Assembly: GCF_001399975.1 (NCBI RefSeq)
Contig: NZ_LKBD01000011.1
Location: 1 to 64,000 of the forward strand
DNA: 64,000 nt
Direction: 5' to 3'
From: Pseudoalteromonas sp. P1-9
GTDB lineage: Bacteria > Pseudomonadota > Gammaproteobacteria > Enterobacterales > Alteromonadaceae
Shown here piece by piece: positions 9,389 to 20,175 of the stretch. A program made the position numbers and the translations under genes. The notes below the pieces were generated by a model. It worked only from the letters and a program-made list of their open reading frames with translations, was not told the DNA's origin and did not search any database. Position 1 is the first letter of the stretch, and the number at the start of each line of letters is the position of its first letter.

Positions 9389-12300
9389 ATTTATGCTCCG
9401 TAATAATGGCGTCTATCGGTGCAAGATAGGTTTCGGTTAATTCAATAAACTCTGCAGCGACACTTTCTAGGGAAGTAAAATCGAGCGCAATATACGGATC
9501 GCTTAATTCGTTTTGACCAACAAACGAGGCACCTGAAAAGGTGTTTTCTGCCGTGGCAAAATCACGTTTTTGTAAATAGCTAAATCCAGTCGTCGCAAAC
9601 AGTGGCAGTGGCCGCGTAAACATACTGAGGTAAAGCTCGCCCCATTTTTCAAGCTGAGCTAATGCCTCGTCTTGGTTCAGTTGCTGGTATTCAATATAGC
9701 CATCAAGAGATAAAAATACGGTGCTGTTTACATCACCACTGGCTGAGCCCGCTAGGTGATACAAATACCCGGCAATCTTATCTTTTGCTTTTAATTTTGC
9801 TGTGGGACGATACAAATATTGAGTCGCCAACGATACAGGTTTTAATGCACCACTTATTTTCAGCATTGATAGTGACAAATCTACACGTTTTGGCTCAATT
9901 GGTGTTTCATCACCTATAATAATTTGATGGCGTTTTAACTCCATCAACAAAGGCTCTGCAGTATTCACCATGTTATCAAACGCCAACTCAGCACCCGCAC
10001 CTTGCGGTAAATCGCCCCTTGCTATAATTGCCGCCAAATTAGGGGCATTACTGAGATAATCGCGCTCGATAATTTCTTGCAAATAGCGGTAACGCGTTAA
10101 ACCGTCTAAGGCAAAAGTTTCGTCATCTTGATTATTAAATTGATAGTCACCTAATCGTGCACCAATGGTGGAGCGATAAAACGATTGCTGTGGTGCAAGT
10201 AATTGCTGAATAAACAACGCTAAATCAACCTGTGTGTCGATATCGGCACCTAACGGCTCGTTTTGACCCGTTACTGGCGTTGGTTTTGGTAACCAAATCG
10301 GGTTATAGCTTTGCAGGTGCGATTGTTGATAATACGCAGGATTAAACGGCTGCAAGTAGTGGCTAACCGTTAATGATTCAATAAGTTTACCCTTATCGTG
10401 CTCAAACACACGGGATAAATAGTCTGTTAGTTCACTGACTAACACACTAGGTAAACGCTCCGAATTATCCACACACGAATTACCGATATAGCTTAAATAC
10501 ACATGTTCACGGGCACTTAAAATTGCTTCCAAAAACAAGTAACGGTCGTCCATTTTACGTGAACGGTCACCTTTTTGTGGTTTGCTGTGCTGAAGTAAAT
10601 CAAAACCCAGAGGCTGCACACTGCGCGGATAATCGCCATCATTTAAGCCTAAAATACACACCACTTTAAAGGGCACTGCACGCATTGGCATTAGAGTACA
10701 AAAGTTTACTTGGCCCATAAAAAAGCGCTGGCCAACCCCTTTTTGCATCAGTTGCTGCTTGAGAATATGCACCATGAGCACTTGCGATACCGTGCCAGTA
10801 TGGTCATTGTTTTCAAAGTGCTGTAAAACGTGTTCGAGCGCTTTTTGCACATAGCCTAAGTCGTTATTTTGGCTTACATCACTTGCGTAAAAGCGCATTG
10901 TAAGTTGTTGCAATTGCTTTACTTTATCAGCTAAGTTGCCACTGGTTTTTAACTCTTTTTGCGTTTGTTCAAGTGCATCAAAAAAACGAATTAATTTAGC
11001 TAGCGTTTCAACCGCCATGCCTTCAACCTGATCGGCGGCAAATAACTGATTAAATTCGGTGTTTTCGTCTTTGCTGGCAAACCCCAGTATTAAGCGCGAT
11101 AATCCCTGTCGCCAACTATTAATAGCAATTTTCGGTTGGTTAAATTCGCCTTTATGTTCGCCATCAATGCCCCAGCGAATATTAACCTGCTCTAACCAAT
11201 AGCCAATTTGATTGAGTTCTTCGCTCGAAATTTCAAACTTTGCTGAGATTTCGTCAACTTGTAATAAGTCCAGAATATCAGATACGTAAAAACGACAAGC
11301 GCCTAAATCGGCGAGTTTGAGAAAGCTATTTACGATTGGTTTTTCTTGCTCAACACCTAAGTCAGAAATCGCAAATGGAATATAACGATTGTTTTTTGCA
11401 CTGCCGAATACCGCTTCAATATATGGGCTATACTGGCCCGAATCAGGCATCATCACAATAATATCGCGCGGCGATAAGCTTTCGTCAGCACTAAATAGGT
11501 TCAACAAATGATCGTGCAGCGCTTCTACTTCTCTAAGTGCATTATGGCAGCGCGCAAACTGAAATGACGAATAGCCCTTGTTTTCACTATAAGTTAACTT
11601 GCCTTCATCTGATACAAACCAAGTTGAATCACTAGCAAGCGGCACACCTTTAAACGCTAACTCAAAAATTTCCTGTTGTAATTGACCCAGTAAATTTTCA
11701 TCGAACGCTTCAATAAATATATCCGTCCACTGCGCGTCTAATTCCACCAGCTGCTCTAAATATTCACGCCCTAACTTACCCCATGATGCCAAAAGTGGAT
11801 TACCTACAATGTAATAATCTTCGCCTTCGGCATCAATATTTGGTTTTACGTCATAATTGGCAATAATTTTCGCTTTGGTTTTTTCATCAACCACGTCACC
11901 CCAGTAGTGTTTACTTGGGTTGCACAAATAAATGTACACATCAATGTGCTCGGCTAATGCCTGAAACACTTCAAGTTGCTGACTAGGAATAGCTGACAGG
12001 CCAAATATGTATAAGTTTTGATGAGATAAATTAATTGCATTTTTGCTTAGGCATGCAATTAAATCTTGATGCAGATTCGCACGGTGATATGGGTTTTGCC
12101 CAAGTGTTTGCGTATGTTCAACAAGTTTTCGCCATAATATGGGCTGCCACGGTGCAATTGATATATCGACATCGGCAAGTTCGTCGTCGCCCTGCTGCCA
12201 ACTCTCCAGCCAAGCTGGTCGGTACATTAAATATTGGTCAAAGGCATCGGCAATTTTTTCGCACAAACTAAATAATCGCGTATCGTTATCGAGCGCAGTT

Positions 12301-12656
12301 TGCGTATCTACCAAGTACTGTTTTAATAGTGCAAATTCCGCTTGTTCTAAACAATTAGGCAAAATATTAAATAGCTTCCACGCCATATTATTTTTGTTAA
12401 ATGACGATTCTTGTGGCACATCTGACAATAAGTTTTGGTATAAACGCCAAATATAACTTGAAGGCAACACATAATCGATTTGCCCTGTGACACCATGCTG
12501 CTCGGCAATCAACACCTTTAGCCACTGCGCCATACCGGGTGATTGCACCAATACTTGCTCTTTATCAAAAATGCTCGGATTGGGGCTGTGCATCAGCGAC
12601 TGAGATAAGTGAAGCTGAAGCGCTTCCATACGGTTTGATTGAATAATATGCAGCAT
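9375..12656 (-). CDS. recC: exodeoxyribonuclease V subunit gamma (RecC)
   Basis: This 1093-residue protein is RecC, the non-catalytic subunit that splits the DNA strands and scans for Chi. Family-typical segments are the N-terminal VLVQSPGMAQWLKVLIAEQHG and the middle stretches LGLNDGDYPRSVQPLGFDLL and RSRKMDDRYLFLEAILSARE. The gene opens the recC-recB-recD operon. Its start ATG at 12656 is preceded on the minus strand by an AT-rich 146-bp gap shared with the divergent xthA. Length and motif content look complete. Confidence 0.95.
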   Translation of the reverse strand: MLHIIQSNRMEALQLHLSQSLMHSPNPSIFDKEQVLVQSPGMAQWLKVLIAEQHGVTGQIDYVLPSSYIWRLYQNLLSDVPQESSFNKNNMAWKLFNILPNCLEQAEFALLKQYLVDTQTALDNDTRLFSLCEKIADAFDQYLMYRPAWLESWQQGDDELADVDISIAPWQPILWRKLVEHTQTLGQNPYHRANLHQDLIACLSKNAINLSHQNLYIFGLSAIPSQQLEVFQALAEHIDVYIYLCNPSKHYWGDVVDEKTKAKIIANYDVKPNIDAEGEDYYIVGNPLLASWGKLGREYLEQLVELDAQWTDIFIEAFDENLLGQLQQEIFELAFKGVPLASDSTWFVSDEGKLTYSENKGYSSFQFARCHNALREVEALHDHLLNLFSADESLSPRDIIVMMPDSGQYSPYIEAVFGSAKNNRYIPFAISDLGVEQEKPIVNSFLKLADLGACRFYVSDILDLLQVDEISAKFEISSEELNQIGYWLEQVNIRWGIDGEHKGEFNQPKIAINSWRQGLSRLILGFASKDENTEFNQLFAADQVEGMAVETLAKLIRFFDALEQTQKELKTSGNLADKVKQLQQLTMRFYASDVSQNNDLGYVQKALEHVLQHFENNDHTGTVSQVLMVHILKQQLMQKGVGQRFFMGQVNFCTLMPMRAVPFKVVCILGLNDGDYPRSVQPLGFDLLQHSKPQKGDRSRKMDDRYLFLEAILSAREHVYLSYIGNSCVDNSERLPSVLVSELTDYLSRVFEHDKGKLIESLTVSHYLQPFNPAYYQQSHLQSYNPIWLPKPTPVTGQNEPLGADIDTQVDLALFIQQLLAPQQSFYRSTIGARLGDYQFNNQDDETFALDGLTRYRYLQEIIERDYLSNAPNLAAIIARGDLPQGAGAELAFDNMVNTAEPLLMELKRHQIIIGDETPIEPKRVDLSLSMLKISGALKPVSLATQYLYRPTAKLKAKDKIAGYLYHLAGSASGDVNSTVFLSLDGYIEYQQLNQDEALAQLEKWGELYLSMFTRPLPLFATTGFSYLQKRDFATAENTFSGASFVGQNELSDPYIALDFTSLESVAAEFIELTETYLAPIDAIITEHKYAKS

Positions 12657-12802
12657 TTTAAGAACAAACTAACTAATTGGTTTACCTTATATTAATTTAA
12701 ATAAAAGCGGCTGACTATGAAAGAGTAAAAAGCTAACGTGACACGCTTGTTTTTTGTTAGACTAGTGCGCACTAATCTCAGATGTGGATAACAAGGTGAA
12801 CA

Positions 12803-13609
12803 ATGAAAGTTATCAGTTTTAATATAAACGGCTTACGTGCTCGTTTGCATCAACTACAAGCGGTTATCGACAAGCATCAGCCTGACGTAATTGGCCTTCA
12901 AGAAATTAAAGTACATGATGAAGCTTTCCCTATCGAAGATGTTGAAGCGATGGGATATCACGTTGCATTTCATGGTCAAAAAGCCCATTACGGCGTGGCG
13001 GTTCTTACTAAACAAGCGCCAATCGCAATTGAAAAAGGCTTTCCGACCGATACTGAAGAGTCGCAAAAACGCATGATTATTGCGACAGTAGCAGATAAAA
13101 ACGGTAATCCGGTTAAAATTTTAAACGGCTACTTCCCGCAGGGTGACAACATTGCCCACGAAACAAAATTTCCATACAAACGTCAGTTCTATCTCGATTT
13201 AATGACTTATTTAGCAAGTCATGATCCTGAAGAGCAAATTATCGTAATGGGTGATATTAATATTTCACCGCTCGATTTAGATATCGGTATTGGTGAGCCT
13301 AATCGTAAACGCTGGCTAAAAACCGGTAAATGTTCATTCCAACCAGAAGAACGTGAATGGCTTGCTCGCCTACTCGATTGGGGATTTGTTGATACCTTCA
13401 GAGCATTAACACCAGATGCTACTGAAAAGTACTCGTGGTTTGACTACCGTTCTAAAGGCTTTGATGATAACCGCGGTCTGCGTATTGATGTTGTGCTAGC
13501 AACGAAAGCGCTTGGAGCAAAATGCATCGAGTCAGACATTGATTACGAGCTGCGCGGCATTGAAAAGCCATCAGATCACGCGCCAATTTGGGCAACATTT
13601 GATATTTAA
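12803..13609 (+). CDS. xthA: exodeoxyribonuclease III (AP endonuclease, XthA)
   Basis: XthA repairs abasic sites and removes blocked 3' ends in base-excision repair. The 268-residue product has the full exonuclease-endonuclease-phosphatase signature: [10 protein letters not shown] at the N-terminus, [11 protein letters not shown] with the metal-binding Glu, [22 protein letters not shown] and the C-terminal catalytic [12 protein letters not shown]. The gene is divergent from recC, so two DNA-repair units share one control region. The next gene starts 24 bp downstream on the same strand. Confidence 0.95.
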   Translation: MKVISFNINGLRARLHQLQAVIDKHQPDVIGLQEIKVHDEAFPIEDVEAMGYHVAFHGQKAHYGVAVLTKQAPIAIEKGFPTDTEESQKRMIIATVADKNGNPVKILNGYFPQGDNIAHETKFPYKRQFYLDLMTYLASHDPEEQIIVMGDINISPLDLDIGIGEPNRKRWLKTGKCSFQPEEREWLARLLDWGFVDTFRALTPDATEKYSWFDYRSKGFDDNRGLRIDVVLATKALGAKCIESDIDYELRGIEKPSDHAPIWATFDI

Positions 13610-13633
13610 CCGGATCAATTGATAGGTAACCCT

Positions 13634-14281
13634 GTGCAATTTGACTTAGCTGAATTAACCTGTTTGTTGTTATTTGCAATTGCAGTGATTAAATCACTGA
13701 ATGCGACCACGCGTCATGTTCTTTTATCAAATCAAGTTGTGCAGCGAAGCGTGCTCGCCATCAGCCTAATGTTAGTTGGCTTTTGGTCACTCAAGGCTGG
13801 GCTTTATCCCGGTCTTGATATTCACGTTTTAGCGCTGACTGGTGTAACGTTAACGCTTGGTCCTCGCCTTTCAATTCTCACTGCAGCGCTTAGCCATAGT
13901 TTACAGTTAGGCCTTGGTTTAGTGCCGTTTGAACAAATTGGCAGCTATGCCCTATTTACCTCGCTGTTGCCTATTTTGTTTAGCTATGCACTGTTTTTAA
14001 TGTGCTACCAGTACATTACTCGCCATTTATTTGTTTATATCTTTGTTAATAGCTTTTTAGGCGCCGGCCTTACCGCCGTATTTCATATTGGCTTAATGAC
14101 AGGCTATCATTATTTTTCTGGCCACTATGACTGGCAAATATTGCTTGATAATTACACTTTTTTAGCAAGCCTCATCTGGTTTCCAGAAGCCACCATCAAC
14201 GGCATGGCAATGACGGTGTTAATTATTTATCACCCTCATTGGGTAAGAACCTTTTACGACAACGAGTATTTAGCGCGCTAA
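13634..14281 (+). CDS. multi-pass membrane protein, ECF-transporter-permease-like (COG3235 type)
   Basis: The protein is mostly hydrophobic, with about six transmembrane segments: LTCLLLFAIAVI, VLAISLMLVGFW, LALTGVTLTLGPRLSILTAAL, YALFTSLLPILFSYALFLMC, LFVYIFVNSFLGAGLTAV and INGMAMTVLIIY. It resembles the uncharacterised COG3235 group, which is distantly related to energy-coupling-factor membrane proteins. I place the start at the GTG at 13634 because AGGT lies eight bases upstream; a TTG 15 bp earlier is also open. It probably shares a transcript with xthA. The substrate is unknown. Confidence 0.65.
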   Translation: MQFDLAELTCLLLFAIAVIKSLNATTRHVLLSNQVVQRSVLAISLMLVGFWSLKAGLYPGLDIHVLALTGVTLTLGPRLSILTAALSHSLQLGLGLVPFEQIGSYALFTSLLPILFSYALFLMCYQYITRHLFVYIFVNSFLGAGLTAVFHIGLMTGYHYFSGHYDWQILLDNYTFLASLIWFPEATINGMAMTVLIIYHPHWVRTFYDNEYLAR

Positions 14282-14384
14282 ACCATATATTTTGAAAGAG
14301 CCGAGTTTATGGTGCACTAATCTCGTATCTGCTGGTGGTTTAAGGTTATAATCATGCGATTATTTATCGTGTAACCAGATCTAA

Positions 14385-15194
14385 ATGTCTCAACTTTATT
14401 TTTGCCCTATGTGCCAGACGCCACTTGCCGATGACACACATCGTTTAATTTGCGCCAATAACCACAGTTTTGATAAAGCCAAAGAAGGTTATATCAACCT
14501 GCTGCCCGTGCAAAACAAAAAAAGTAAGGATCCGGGTGATAACAAAGAAATGGTTATAGCACGACGCGCGTTTTTAGCTCGTGGTCACTATAATTTTTTA
14601 CGCGATGCAATTTGCCAACAGATTGAAACACTGGCGAGTGACAGCACATTACTAGATGTTGGTTGTGGCGAAGGTTTTTATACCCACAAATTTGATGAAT
14701 GTGAGAACGTAGCAACGACTTACGGGCTCGACATTTCAAAACCTGCGGTTAAATATGCTGCTAAGCGCTTTAAAAACTGCCATTTTAGTGTTGCTTCATC
14801 GTCGAGTGCACCATTTAACGACGCGGTGTTTGATATTGTAACCAGTGTATTTTCACCACTATTTAGCGATGAATTAAATCGCCTTGTAAACGACAACGGC
14901 ACACTAATTGTTGCAAGCCCAGGTGATAACCACTTAACTGAATTAAAATCGATTATTTATAACGAAGTAAGACCACATCAAGCAGTTGAAGCGCCAACAG
15001 GCTTTAGCCTTCAAAGCCATACGTTACATACCGAAGTAGTTAGTTTAGAACTCGATGCGTTAACTGAATTAATTAAAATGACGCCATTTGCGTGGAAATT
15101 CCGCCCGGAGCATTGGCAATCTCTCAGCGAGAAAACACCTTTTACAGTAACCCTGTCGTTTTATGTAAGTGTGTTTAACAAAGGCATTGCTTAA
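14385..15194 (+). CDS. rlmA: 23S rRNA (guanine-N1)-methyltransferase (RlmA family)
   Basis: The 269-residue protein has the RlmA layout. An N-terminal zinc site (C7, C10, C23, H27) is followed by FDKAKEGYINLLPVQNKKSK. The class I SAM-binding fold carries LLDVGCGEGFYTH near residue 90 and a downstream FDIVTSVFSPLF segment. RlmA methylates N1 of G745 in the 23S rRNA helix 35 region in Escherichia coli. It is monocistronic, with its own intergenic region upstream and a strong bidirectional terminator downstream. Confidence 0.9.
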   Translation: MSQLYFCPMCQTPLADDTHRLICANNHSFDKAKEGYINLLPVQNKKSKDPGDNKEMVIARRAFLARGHYNFLRDAICQQIETLASDSTLLDVGCGEGFYTHKFDECENVATTYGLDISKPAVKYAAKRFKNCHFSVASSSSAPFNDAVFDIVTSVFSPLFSDELNRLVNDNGTLIVASPGDNHLTELKSIIYNEVRPHQAVEAPTGFSLQSHTLHTEVVSLELDALTELIKMTPFAWKFRPEHWQSLSEKTPFTVTLSFYVSVFNKGIA

Positions 15195-15219
15195 TCTTAC
15201 AAGGCATTACGTGAATACA

Positions 15220-15251
15220 AAAAAGTGTCAGCTAAAGCCCTGACACTTTTT
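15220..15251. terminator. bidirectional rho-independent terminator between rlmA and yfbV
   Basis: AAAAAGTGTCAG and CTGACACTTTTT form a perfect 12-bp stem with an eight-base loop. A-tracts and T-tracts on both sides let it serve the converging rlmA (+) and yfbV (-) transcripts. Confidence 0.9.
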
Positions 15252-15267
15252 GGTTATCACAGGGTAT

Positions 15268-15720
15268 TTAAAAAAGATCGCGTTTAAACGCATTATCCAT
15301 TTTGTCGTACACCTCTTTAAGCAGATATGCCAAATCGCCGTAACGCGGTTTGGTAATTGATACTGGCGGCTCGACCCCGTGCTCAGTCATTTTGCCGTAA
15401 ACCTCGCGAAACCACACCGCTTCTTGAGGCGGTAGCAACGTATTGGCACGCTTGCCTAACCAATACAAACCTTGCACTGGCATTGACAACAAAAATAAAG
15501 AAAAGGTTAACGCTTGCGGTAAATATTCAAGACTTAAAAAGTTTACCTGCACAAACACGCTTAACACCGCAAGCAAAGGCACAACTTTAATGGCAAGCTT
15601 AGTTGCCTTTATGACACGAAACTCCAAAAATACAGCGCCTAATTTAGGCTCCAACGGCCATGTTTTGCTGTAGTGATGCCCATCAGAAATTTGCGCTAAC
15701 ATCGATTTTTGCATTACCAC
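15268..15720 (-). CDS. yfbV: YfbV family membrane protein (UPF0208)
   Basis: A 150-residue protein of the YfbV/UPF0208 family with two membrane helices (LAIKVVPLLAVLSVFVQV and ALTFSLFLLSMPVQGLYWLG) and a conserved C-terminal region (LPPQEAVWFREVYGKM). It is divergent from ackA, the same neighbourhood as in Escherichia coli, which supports the call. In enterobacteria YfbV has been linked to insulation of the Ter macrodomain. Whether that applies here is unknown. Confidence 0.88.
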   Translation of the reverse strand: MVMQKSMLAQISDGHHYSKTWPLEPKLGAVFLEFRVIKATKLAIKVVPLLAVLSVFVQVNFLSLEYLPQALTFSLFLLSMPVQGLYWLGKRANTLLPPQEAVWFREVYGKMTEHGVEPPVSITKPRYGDLAYLLKEVYDKMDNAFKRDLF

Positions 15721-15853
15721 CTCGAAATTGCATTGAGTTTCTAGAATTACCTAACGAAAAAGTAAATTTTAGGGTAAAATTGCAACTAATAAAGTCAAGT
15801 ATACCATAGTCTGAAATGACTGCCGAAAAATCTATTTAAGGAAACCATTAACT

Positions 15854-17050
15854 ATGTCGCACAATGTGCTCGTATTAAATTGTGGAAGTTCAAGTTTAAA
15901 GTTTGCCATTATCGATGCCACAACTGGCGCAGCAAGCCTAACCGGCTTAGCCGAGTGTTTATCACTCGATAATGCATCGCTAAGTTACAAACTTAACGGT
16001 GAAAAGCATAAAATCGAATTACCAAAAGGGGCACAGCACGACACTGCCATTGCAGAAATCGTTAATCTAATTAAAAAGCAAAACTTAAGTAACAGCTTAA
16101 TTGCGGTAGGCCATCGCGTCGTTCATGGCGGCGAAGCATTCACTGGCTCAGTTATCATTGATAACGCTGTATTAAATAGCATCGAAAGTAATGTTGCCCT
16201 TGCACCACTTCACAACCCAGCTAATTTAATGGGTATTCGTGCGGCACAAGCGGCATTTGCAAACTTACCACAAGTTGCCGTGTTTGATACGGCATTCCAC
16301 CAAACAATGGAAAAACAAGCGTACTTGTATGCGCTACCACTTTCGCTATACAAAGAGCACGGTGTGCGCCGTTACGGTTTCCACGGCACTAGCCACTTTT
16401 TTGTTGCTAATGAAGCCGCTAAATTAATTAATAAGCCAATAGAACAAAGCGCGATTATCACTGCCCATTTAGGCAATGGTTGCTCTGTTACAGCGGTTAA
16501 AAATGGTAAATGCGTTGATACCAGTATGGGCTTAACACCGCTTGAAGGCCTTGTAATGGGCACGCGTTCAGGCGATTTAGACGCAGGTCTTTACAACTAT
16601 TTATCAACCACACTTGACTATTCAAACAGCCAAATCGACGCATTACTAAATAAACAAAGTGGCTTACTTGGCTTAAGCGAACTTTCGAGCGATTGTCGAG
16701 AAATTGAAGAAGCAGCCGAGCAAAATCATGTACAAGCTAAGCTTGCTCTTGATGTGTTTTGTTACCGCCTTGCTAAGTACATCGCGTCATACGTTGTACC
16801 ATTAGGTCAGCTTGATGCCATTGCCTTTACCGGTGGCATTGGCGAAAACTCATCACTTATTCGTGAAAAAGTCATTCAATTACTGGCTTATTTTGCCTTT
16901 GAACTTGATAACGATGCCAACCTCGCAGCACGCTTTGGTAACAGCGGCATAATCGCGTCTAACCCATTAGGTGCAAAAGTACTTGTTGTGCCAACCAACG
17001 AAGAGTGGGTTATCGCGATGGATGCACATAAGCTTGTGGAGGCACGCTAA
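15854..17050 (+). CDS. ackA: acetate kinase
   Basis: AckA interconverts acetate plus ATP and acetyl phosphate plus ADP. The 398-residue length is normal. Signatures are [15 protein letters not shown] at the N-terminus, [45 protein letters not shown] and [14 protein letters not shown]. The stop codon overlaps the start of pta by one base (taATG), so the two enzymes of acetate overflow and acetyl-CoA production are translationally coupled. AGGAAACC precedes the start. Confidence 0.97.
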   Translation: MSHNVLVLNCGSSSLKFAIIDATTGAASLTGLAECLSLDNASLSYKLNGEKHKIELPKGAQHDTAIAEIVNLIKKQNLSNSLIAVGHRVVHGGEAFTGSVIIDNAVLNSIESNVALAPLHNPANLMGIRAAQAAFANLPQVAVFDTAFHQTMEKQAYLYALPLSLYKEHGVRRYGFHGTSHFFVANEAAKLINKPIEQSAIITAHLGNGCSVTAVKNGKCVDTSMGLTPLEGLVMGTRSGDLDAGLYNYLSTTLDYSNSQIDALLNKQSGLLGLSELSSDCREIEEAAEQNHVQAKLALDVFCYRLAKYIASYVVPLGQLDAIAFTGGIGENSSLIREKVIQLLAYFAFELDNDANLAARFGNSGIIASNPLGAKVLVVPTNEEWVIAMDAHKLVEAR

Positions 17051-19197
17051 TGTCACATCGTATTATGCTTATTCCCGTATCAACGGGCGTTGGCCTTACC
17101 TCGGTTTCTGTGGGCTTGGTGCGTGCCCTTGAAAAAAAATCGGTTAAAGTTAACTTTTTTAAACCTATTTCTCAGCCTCGCGGTAAAAAAACAGGGCCTG
17201 AGTTATCTACCGAAATCGTTAAAATTGGCTCAACCATTAACCCCGCGAAATCAATCGATTTACATACCGCGGAGCAAATGATTGGCGACGGTAAAACTGA
17301 AGTTTTACTTGAAGAAATTGTCGGTCGTTTTGAAAAACATGTTGGCAAAGATGATGTTGCGATTATTGAAGGTATGGTACCGACACGTAAGCAACCTTAT
17401 GTTGGCCGCGTAAACCGTGAAATTGCACAAACCCTTGGTGCGCACATTGTATTTGTTTTAACGCCAAGCAATGATGACGTAGATGAAATTGAAGACCGTA
17501 TTGAGCTAGCAGCAAGTTTATACGGTGGTGTTGAACACCCTCGCGTACTCGGCTGTATTTTCAATAAAGTAAATGCACCACTCGATGAAGAAGGTAATAT
17601 TCGCACTGACTTTATCGAGCCAAGTAATGATGAAAGCTTGCAAATTGAGCTTAATCGCATTGCATCGCTGCCACTATTTCGTAAAAAACCGTTTAAGTTA
17701 TTGGGTTCGGTACCTTGGTACCAAGATTTAGTTGCGCCGCGCGTAATGGACTTAGCCAAGCACCTCAATGCCGAAATTTTAAATTACGGTGATATCGAGC
17801 ATCGTCGTTTAAGAAGCGTTACATTCTGTGCACGTACCGTATCAAATATTCTTAACCACTTTTCACCGGGTGCATTATTAGTAACCCCGGGTGATCGCTC
17901 GGATGTGTTAGTTGCAGCCTGTTTGTCAGCAATGAATGGTACAAAAATTGGTGCGGTACTGTTAACCGGTGGCTTTAAACCTGAAGAACGCATTTTAAAA
18001 TTGTGCGAACAAGCGTTTGATACTGGCCTGCCAATTATTTGTACAGAAAATGACACTTGGCGCACCTCGATTCTACTACAAAGCTTTAACCTTGAAGTAC
18101 CGGTAGACGATGAACAACGTATCGAAAAAGTAAAAGACCATAATGCCCGCCATATCGATAAAGACTGGTTAGAATCACTGACGCAGGGCGTTGCGCTAAA
18201 TCGTAAAATGTCTCCACCAGCGTTTCGTCATTTGCTGTCATCTACTGCACGCTCAGCGCAAAAAACCATTGTCTTACCTGAAGGCAACGAGCCGCGCACA
18301 ATTAAAGCTGCGGCTATTTGCGGCGAGCGTAACATTGCCCGTACCGTTTTACTTGGTGACCGTGAAGAAATTGAACGTATTGCTGAGCAACAAGGTGTGC
18401 AGCTAAACGATAACGTTGAAATTCAAGATCCAAGCATTGTACGACAAAACTACATTGCGCCTATGGTTGAGCTACGTAAACACAAAGGCTTAACGGAAGT
18501 TATTGCCGAAGAGCAACTGCAAGATAACGTCGTGTTAGGCACCATGATGCTCGCAGAGAATAAAGTGGATGGCCTTGTTTCAGGCGCGGTACACACCACA
18601 GCCAATACAATTCGTCCGCCGCTACAGTTGATTAAAACAGCGCCAAATAGCTCACTGGTATCATCCGTGTTCTTTATGCTTTTACCAGATCAAGTATTGG
18701 TTTACGGCGACTGTGCAATAAACCCTGATCCAACAGCAGAACAATTAGCCGATATCGCCATTCAATCGGCTGATAGCGCAGCCGCATTTGGCATTGAACC
18801 ACGCGTTGCGATGATCAGCTACAGTACAGGTACATCAGGTACCGGTGATGACGTTGAAAAAGTACGTTTAGCAACCGAACTTGCTCAGGCAAAGCGCCCT
18901 GACCTATTAATTGATGGTCCACTGCAATACGACGCTGCAATTATGGAAAGCGTAGCGAAGAAAAAAGCACCAGACAGTAAAGTTGCCGGTAAAGCAACGG
19001 TGTTTGTATTCCCAGACCTCAACACAGGTAATACAACATACAAAGCAGTACAACGAAGCGCTGATCTGATTTCTATCGGTCCAATGCTGCAAGGTATGCG
19101 CAAGCCGGTAAACGATCTATCGCGTGGTGCCTTGGTAGACGACATTGTTTACACCATTGCATTAACTGCGATACAGGCAACGCAAGAAAGCCGCTGA
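17050..19197 (+). CDS. pta: phosphate acetyltransferase
   Basis: Pta converts acetyl-CoA and phosphate to acetyl phosphate. The 715-residue protein is the long three-domain form: an N-terminal P-loop-like domain ([20 protein letters not shown]), a central DRTGG domain (around residues 215-330, with [13 protein letters not shown]) and the C-terminal catalytic PTA domain ([50 protein letters not shown]). It forms the ackA-pta operon. The catalytic part ends normally and a hairpin follows the stop. Confidence 0.97.
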   Translation: MSHRIMLIPVSTGVGLTSVSVGLVRALEKKSVKVNFFKPISQPRGKKTGPELSTEIVKIGSTINPAKSIDLHTAEQMIGDGKTEVLLEEIVGRFEKHVGKDDVAIIEGMVPTRKQPYVGRVNREIAQTLGAHIVFVLTPSNDDVDEIEDRIELAASLYGGVEHPRVLGCIFNKVNAPLDEEGNIRTDFIEPSNDESLQIELNRIASLPLFRKKPFKLLGSVPWYQDLVAPRVMDLAKHLNAEILNYGDIEHRRLRSVTFCARTVSNILNHFSPGALLVTPGDRSDVLVAACLSAMNGTKIGAVLLTGGFKPEERILKLCEQAFDTGLPIICTENDTWRTSILLQSFNLEVPVDDEQRIEKVKDHNARHIDKDWLESLTQGVALNRKMSPPAFRHLLSSTARSAQKTIVLPEGNEPRTIKAAAICGERNIARTVLLGDREEIERIAEQQGVQLNDNVEIQDPSIVRQNYIAPMVELRKHKGLTEVIAEEQLQDNVVLGTMMLAENKVDGLVSGAVHTTANTIRPPLQLIKTAPNSSLVSSVFFMLLPDQVLVYGDCAINPDPTAEQLADIAIQSADSAAAFGIEPRVAMISYSTGTSGTGDDVEKVRLATELAQAKRPDLLIDGPLQYDAAIMESVAKKKAPDSKVAGKATVFVFPDLNTGNTTYKAVQRSADLISIGPMLQGMRKPVNDLSRGALVDDIVYTIALTAIQATQESR

Positions 19198-19208
19198 TCA
19201 GGTTGAAA

Positions 19209-19250
19209 ATAGCCTTACAGATGATATTTTTTTTGATATTGTAAGGCTAT
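19209..19250. terminator. stem-loop after pta, possible terminator
   Basis: ATAGCCTTACA and TGTAAGGCTAT form an 11-bp perfect stem around a 20-base AT-rich loop that itself contains eight T residues. It lies between pta and the next gene on the same strand. The long loop and the lack of a 3' T-tract make termination less certain than at other sites in the window. Confidence 0.55.
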
Positions 19251-19276
19251 AAACCACAAGGATTTTTGGGAGTAAT

Positions 19277-19663
19277 ATGTCTCAACAAACGTTAGCCGTA
19301 ATGCAAGAAACCTTTACGATTCACAGTTTTGACGTAGACACACCTATTCCACCTGCCGTTTATCAAAGCAAGGTGTTTTTTATTGCGCGCACCTATGATG
19401 AGCTCTCGGTTGTATGCCCATCCCATGTAAAACTTGATTCAAACGAGCAAGAAGAAGATTGGGCAGCGCTTGAGGTTTTAGGCCCTCTTGGGTTTTCTAT
19501 GACCGGTATTCTTTCTAATATTTCGGGCGTTCTGGCAAGTGCAAAGATCTCCATTTTCGCAATCTCAACATTTGACACCGATTATATCTTGGTGAAAAAA
19601 TCATTAATTAATGACGCCGCAACTCACTTGTCAAAAGCAGGCTATAAAGTGGTTGATAGTTAA
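19277..19663 (+). CDS. ACT-domain protein (COG3603-like, CASTOR-type)
   Basis: The 128-residue protein has an ACT fold in its C-terminal half (LGPLGFSMTGILSNISGVLASAKISIFAIS, then TDYILVKK). This matches the small ACT-domain proteins related to CASTOR amino-acid sensors. ACT domains usually bind amino acids allosterically. No enzyme domain is attached. The stop overlaps the start of the next gene by one base. A GGGAG ribosome-binding site precedes the ATG. With dapE three genes downstream, an amino-acid sensing role is conceivable but is inference. Confidence 0.75.
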   Translation: MSQQTLAVMQETFTIHSFDVDTPIPPAVYQSKVFFIARTYDELSVVCPSHVKLDSNEQEEDWAALEVLGPLGFSMTGILSNISGVLASAKISIFAISTFDTDYILVKKSLINDAATHLSKAGYKVVDS

Positions 19664-20175
19664 TGCGCGTGTTAAAACAAGATTTTTACAGCGTTAAACA
19701 TGCAGCTCTTGCTATTCACGCGCCATTTTCCGGTCGGGTGATAAGCCAAGGTGACGCCATGAATCCATTAGTACGCAATCGATTGTTGGGGTTAGGAGTT
19801 GAATTAGAAATCAGCAATTATCAGCTTTTTGCCCCTTTCTCAGGCACTCTGCTCTCAGTCAACCAAGGTGGTTTAGAGTTTGCCTTTAAATCAAAGCAAG
19901 GCCTTAAATTGCTGGTTCTCGTCAATCTAGATGAACAATCTCTACCAATGACAGGCTTCAAACAACACCTAAAGGTTGGCGATTTGGTTTCCGCTGGGCA
20001 ACTTGTCGCGAGCTTTGATTTTCGTAAACAACATCACAGTGTTTTCGCGAGCATTTTACTGCTTGAGCCTGAGCGCTTAAACAAGGTGCTTGATAAATGT
20101 TACTATCAAGCGAGCCGCGTAACCGCTGCAAACGATATTTTATTTAAATTAACAAAACGAATTAATCATGATTAA
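19663..20175 (+). CDS. EIIA-Glc-like (Crr-fold) protein lacking both active-site histidines
   Basis: The 170-residue protein follows the glucose-type PTS EIIA pattern: IHAPFSGRVI, then GLGVELEIS, LFAPFSGTLLSV, GLKLLVLVNLDEQSL, GFKQHLKVGDLV and GQLVASFDF. In functional EIIA-Glc the phosphorylated His lies in a VHFGIDTVEL-type motif and a second His in a TNHAFSI motif. Here those places read VLVNLDEQSL and GGLEFAF, so both histidines are gone. It should not carry phosphate and may be a binding or regulatory paralogue. It overlaps yffB by eight bases. Confidence 0.7.
   Translation: MRVLKQDFYSVKHAALAIHAPFSGRVISQGDAMNPLVRNRLLGLGVELEISNYQLFAPFSGTLLSVNQGGLEFAFKSKQGLKLLVLVNLDEQSLPMTGFKQHLKVGDLVSAGQLVASFDFRKQHHSVFASILLLEPERLNKVLDKCYYQASRVTAANDILFKLTKRINHD

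Noticed and set aside
4012..12656. A ptrA gene or other insert within the rec operon
   Set aside because: recC, recB and recD overlap directly, leaving no room for another gene; long opposite-strand frames there are shadows of the rec genes.
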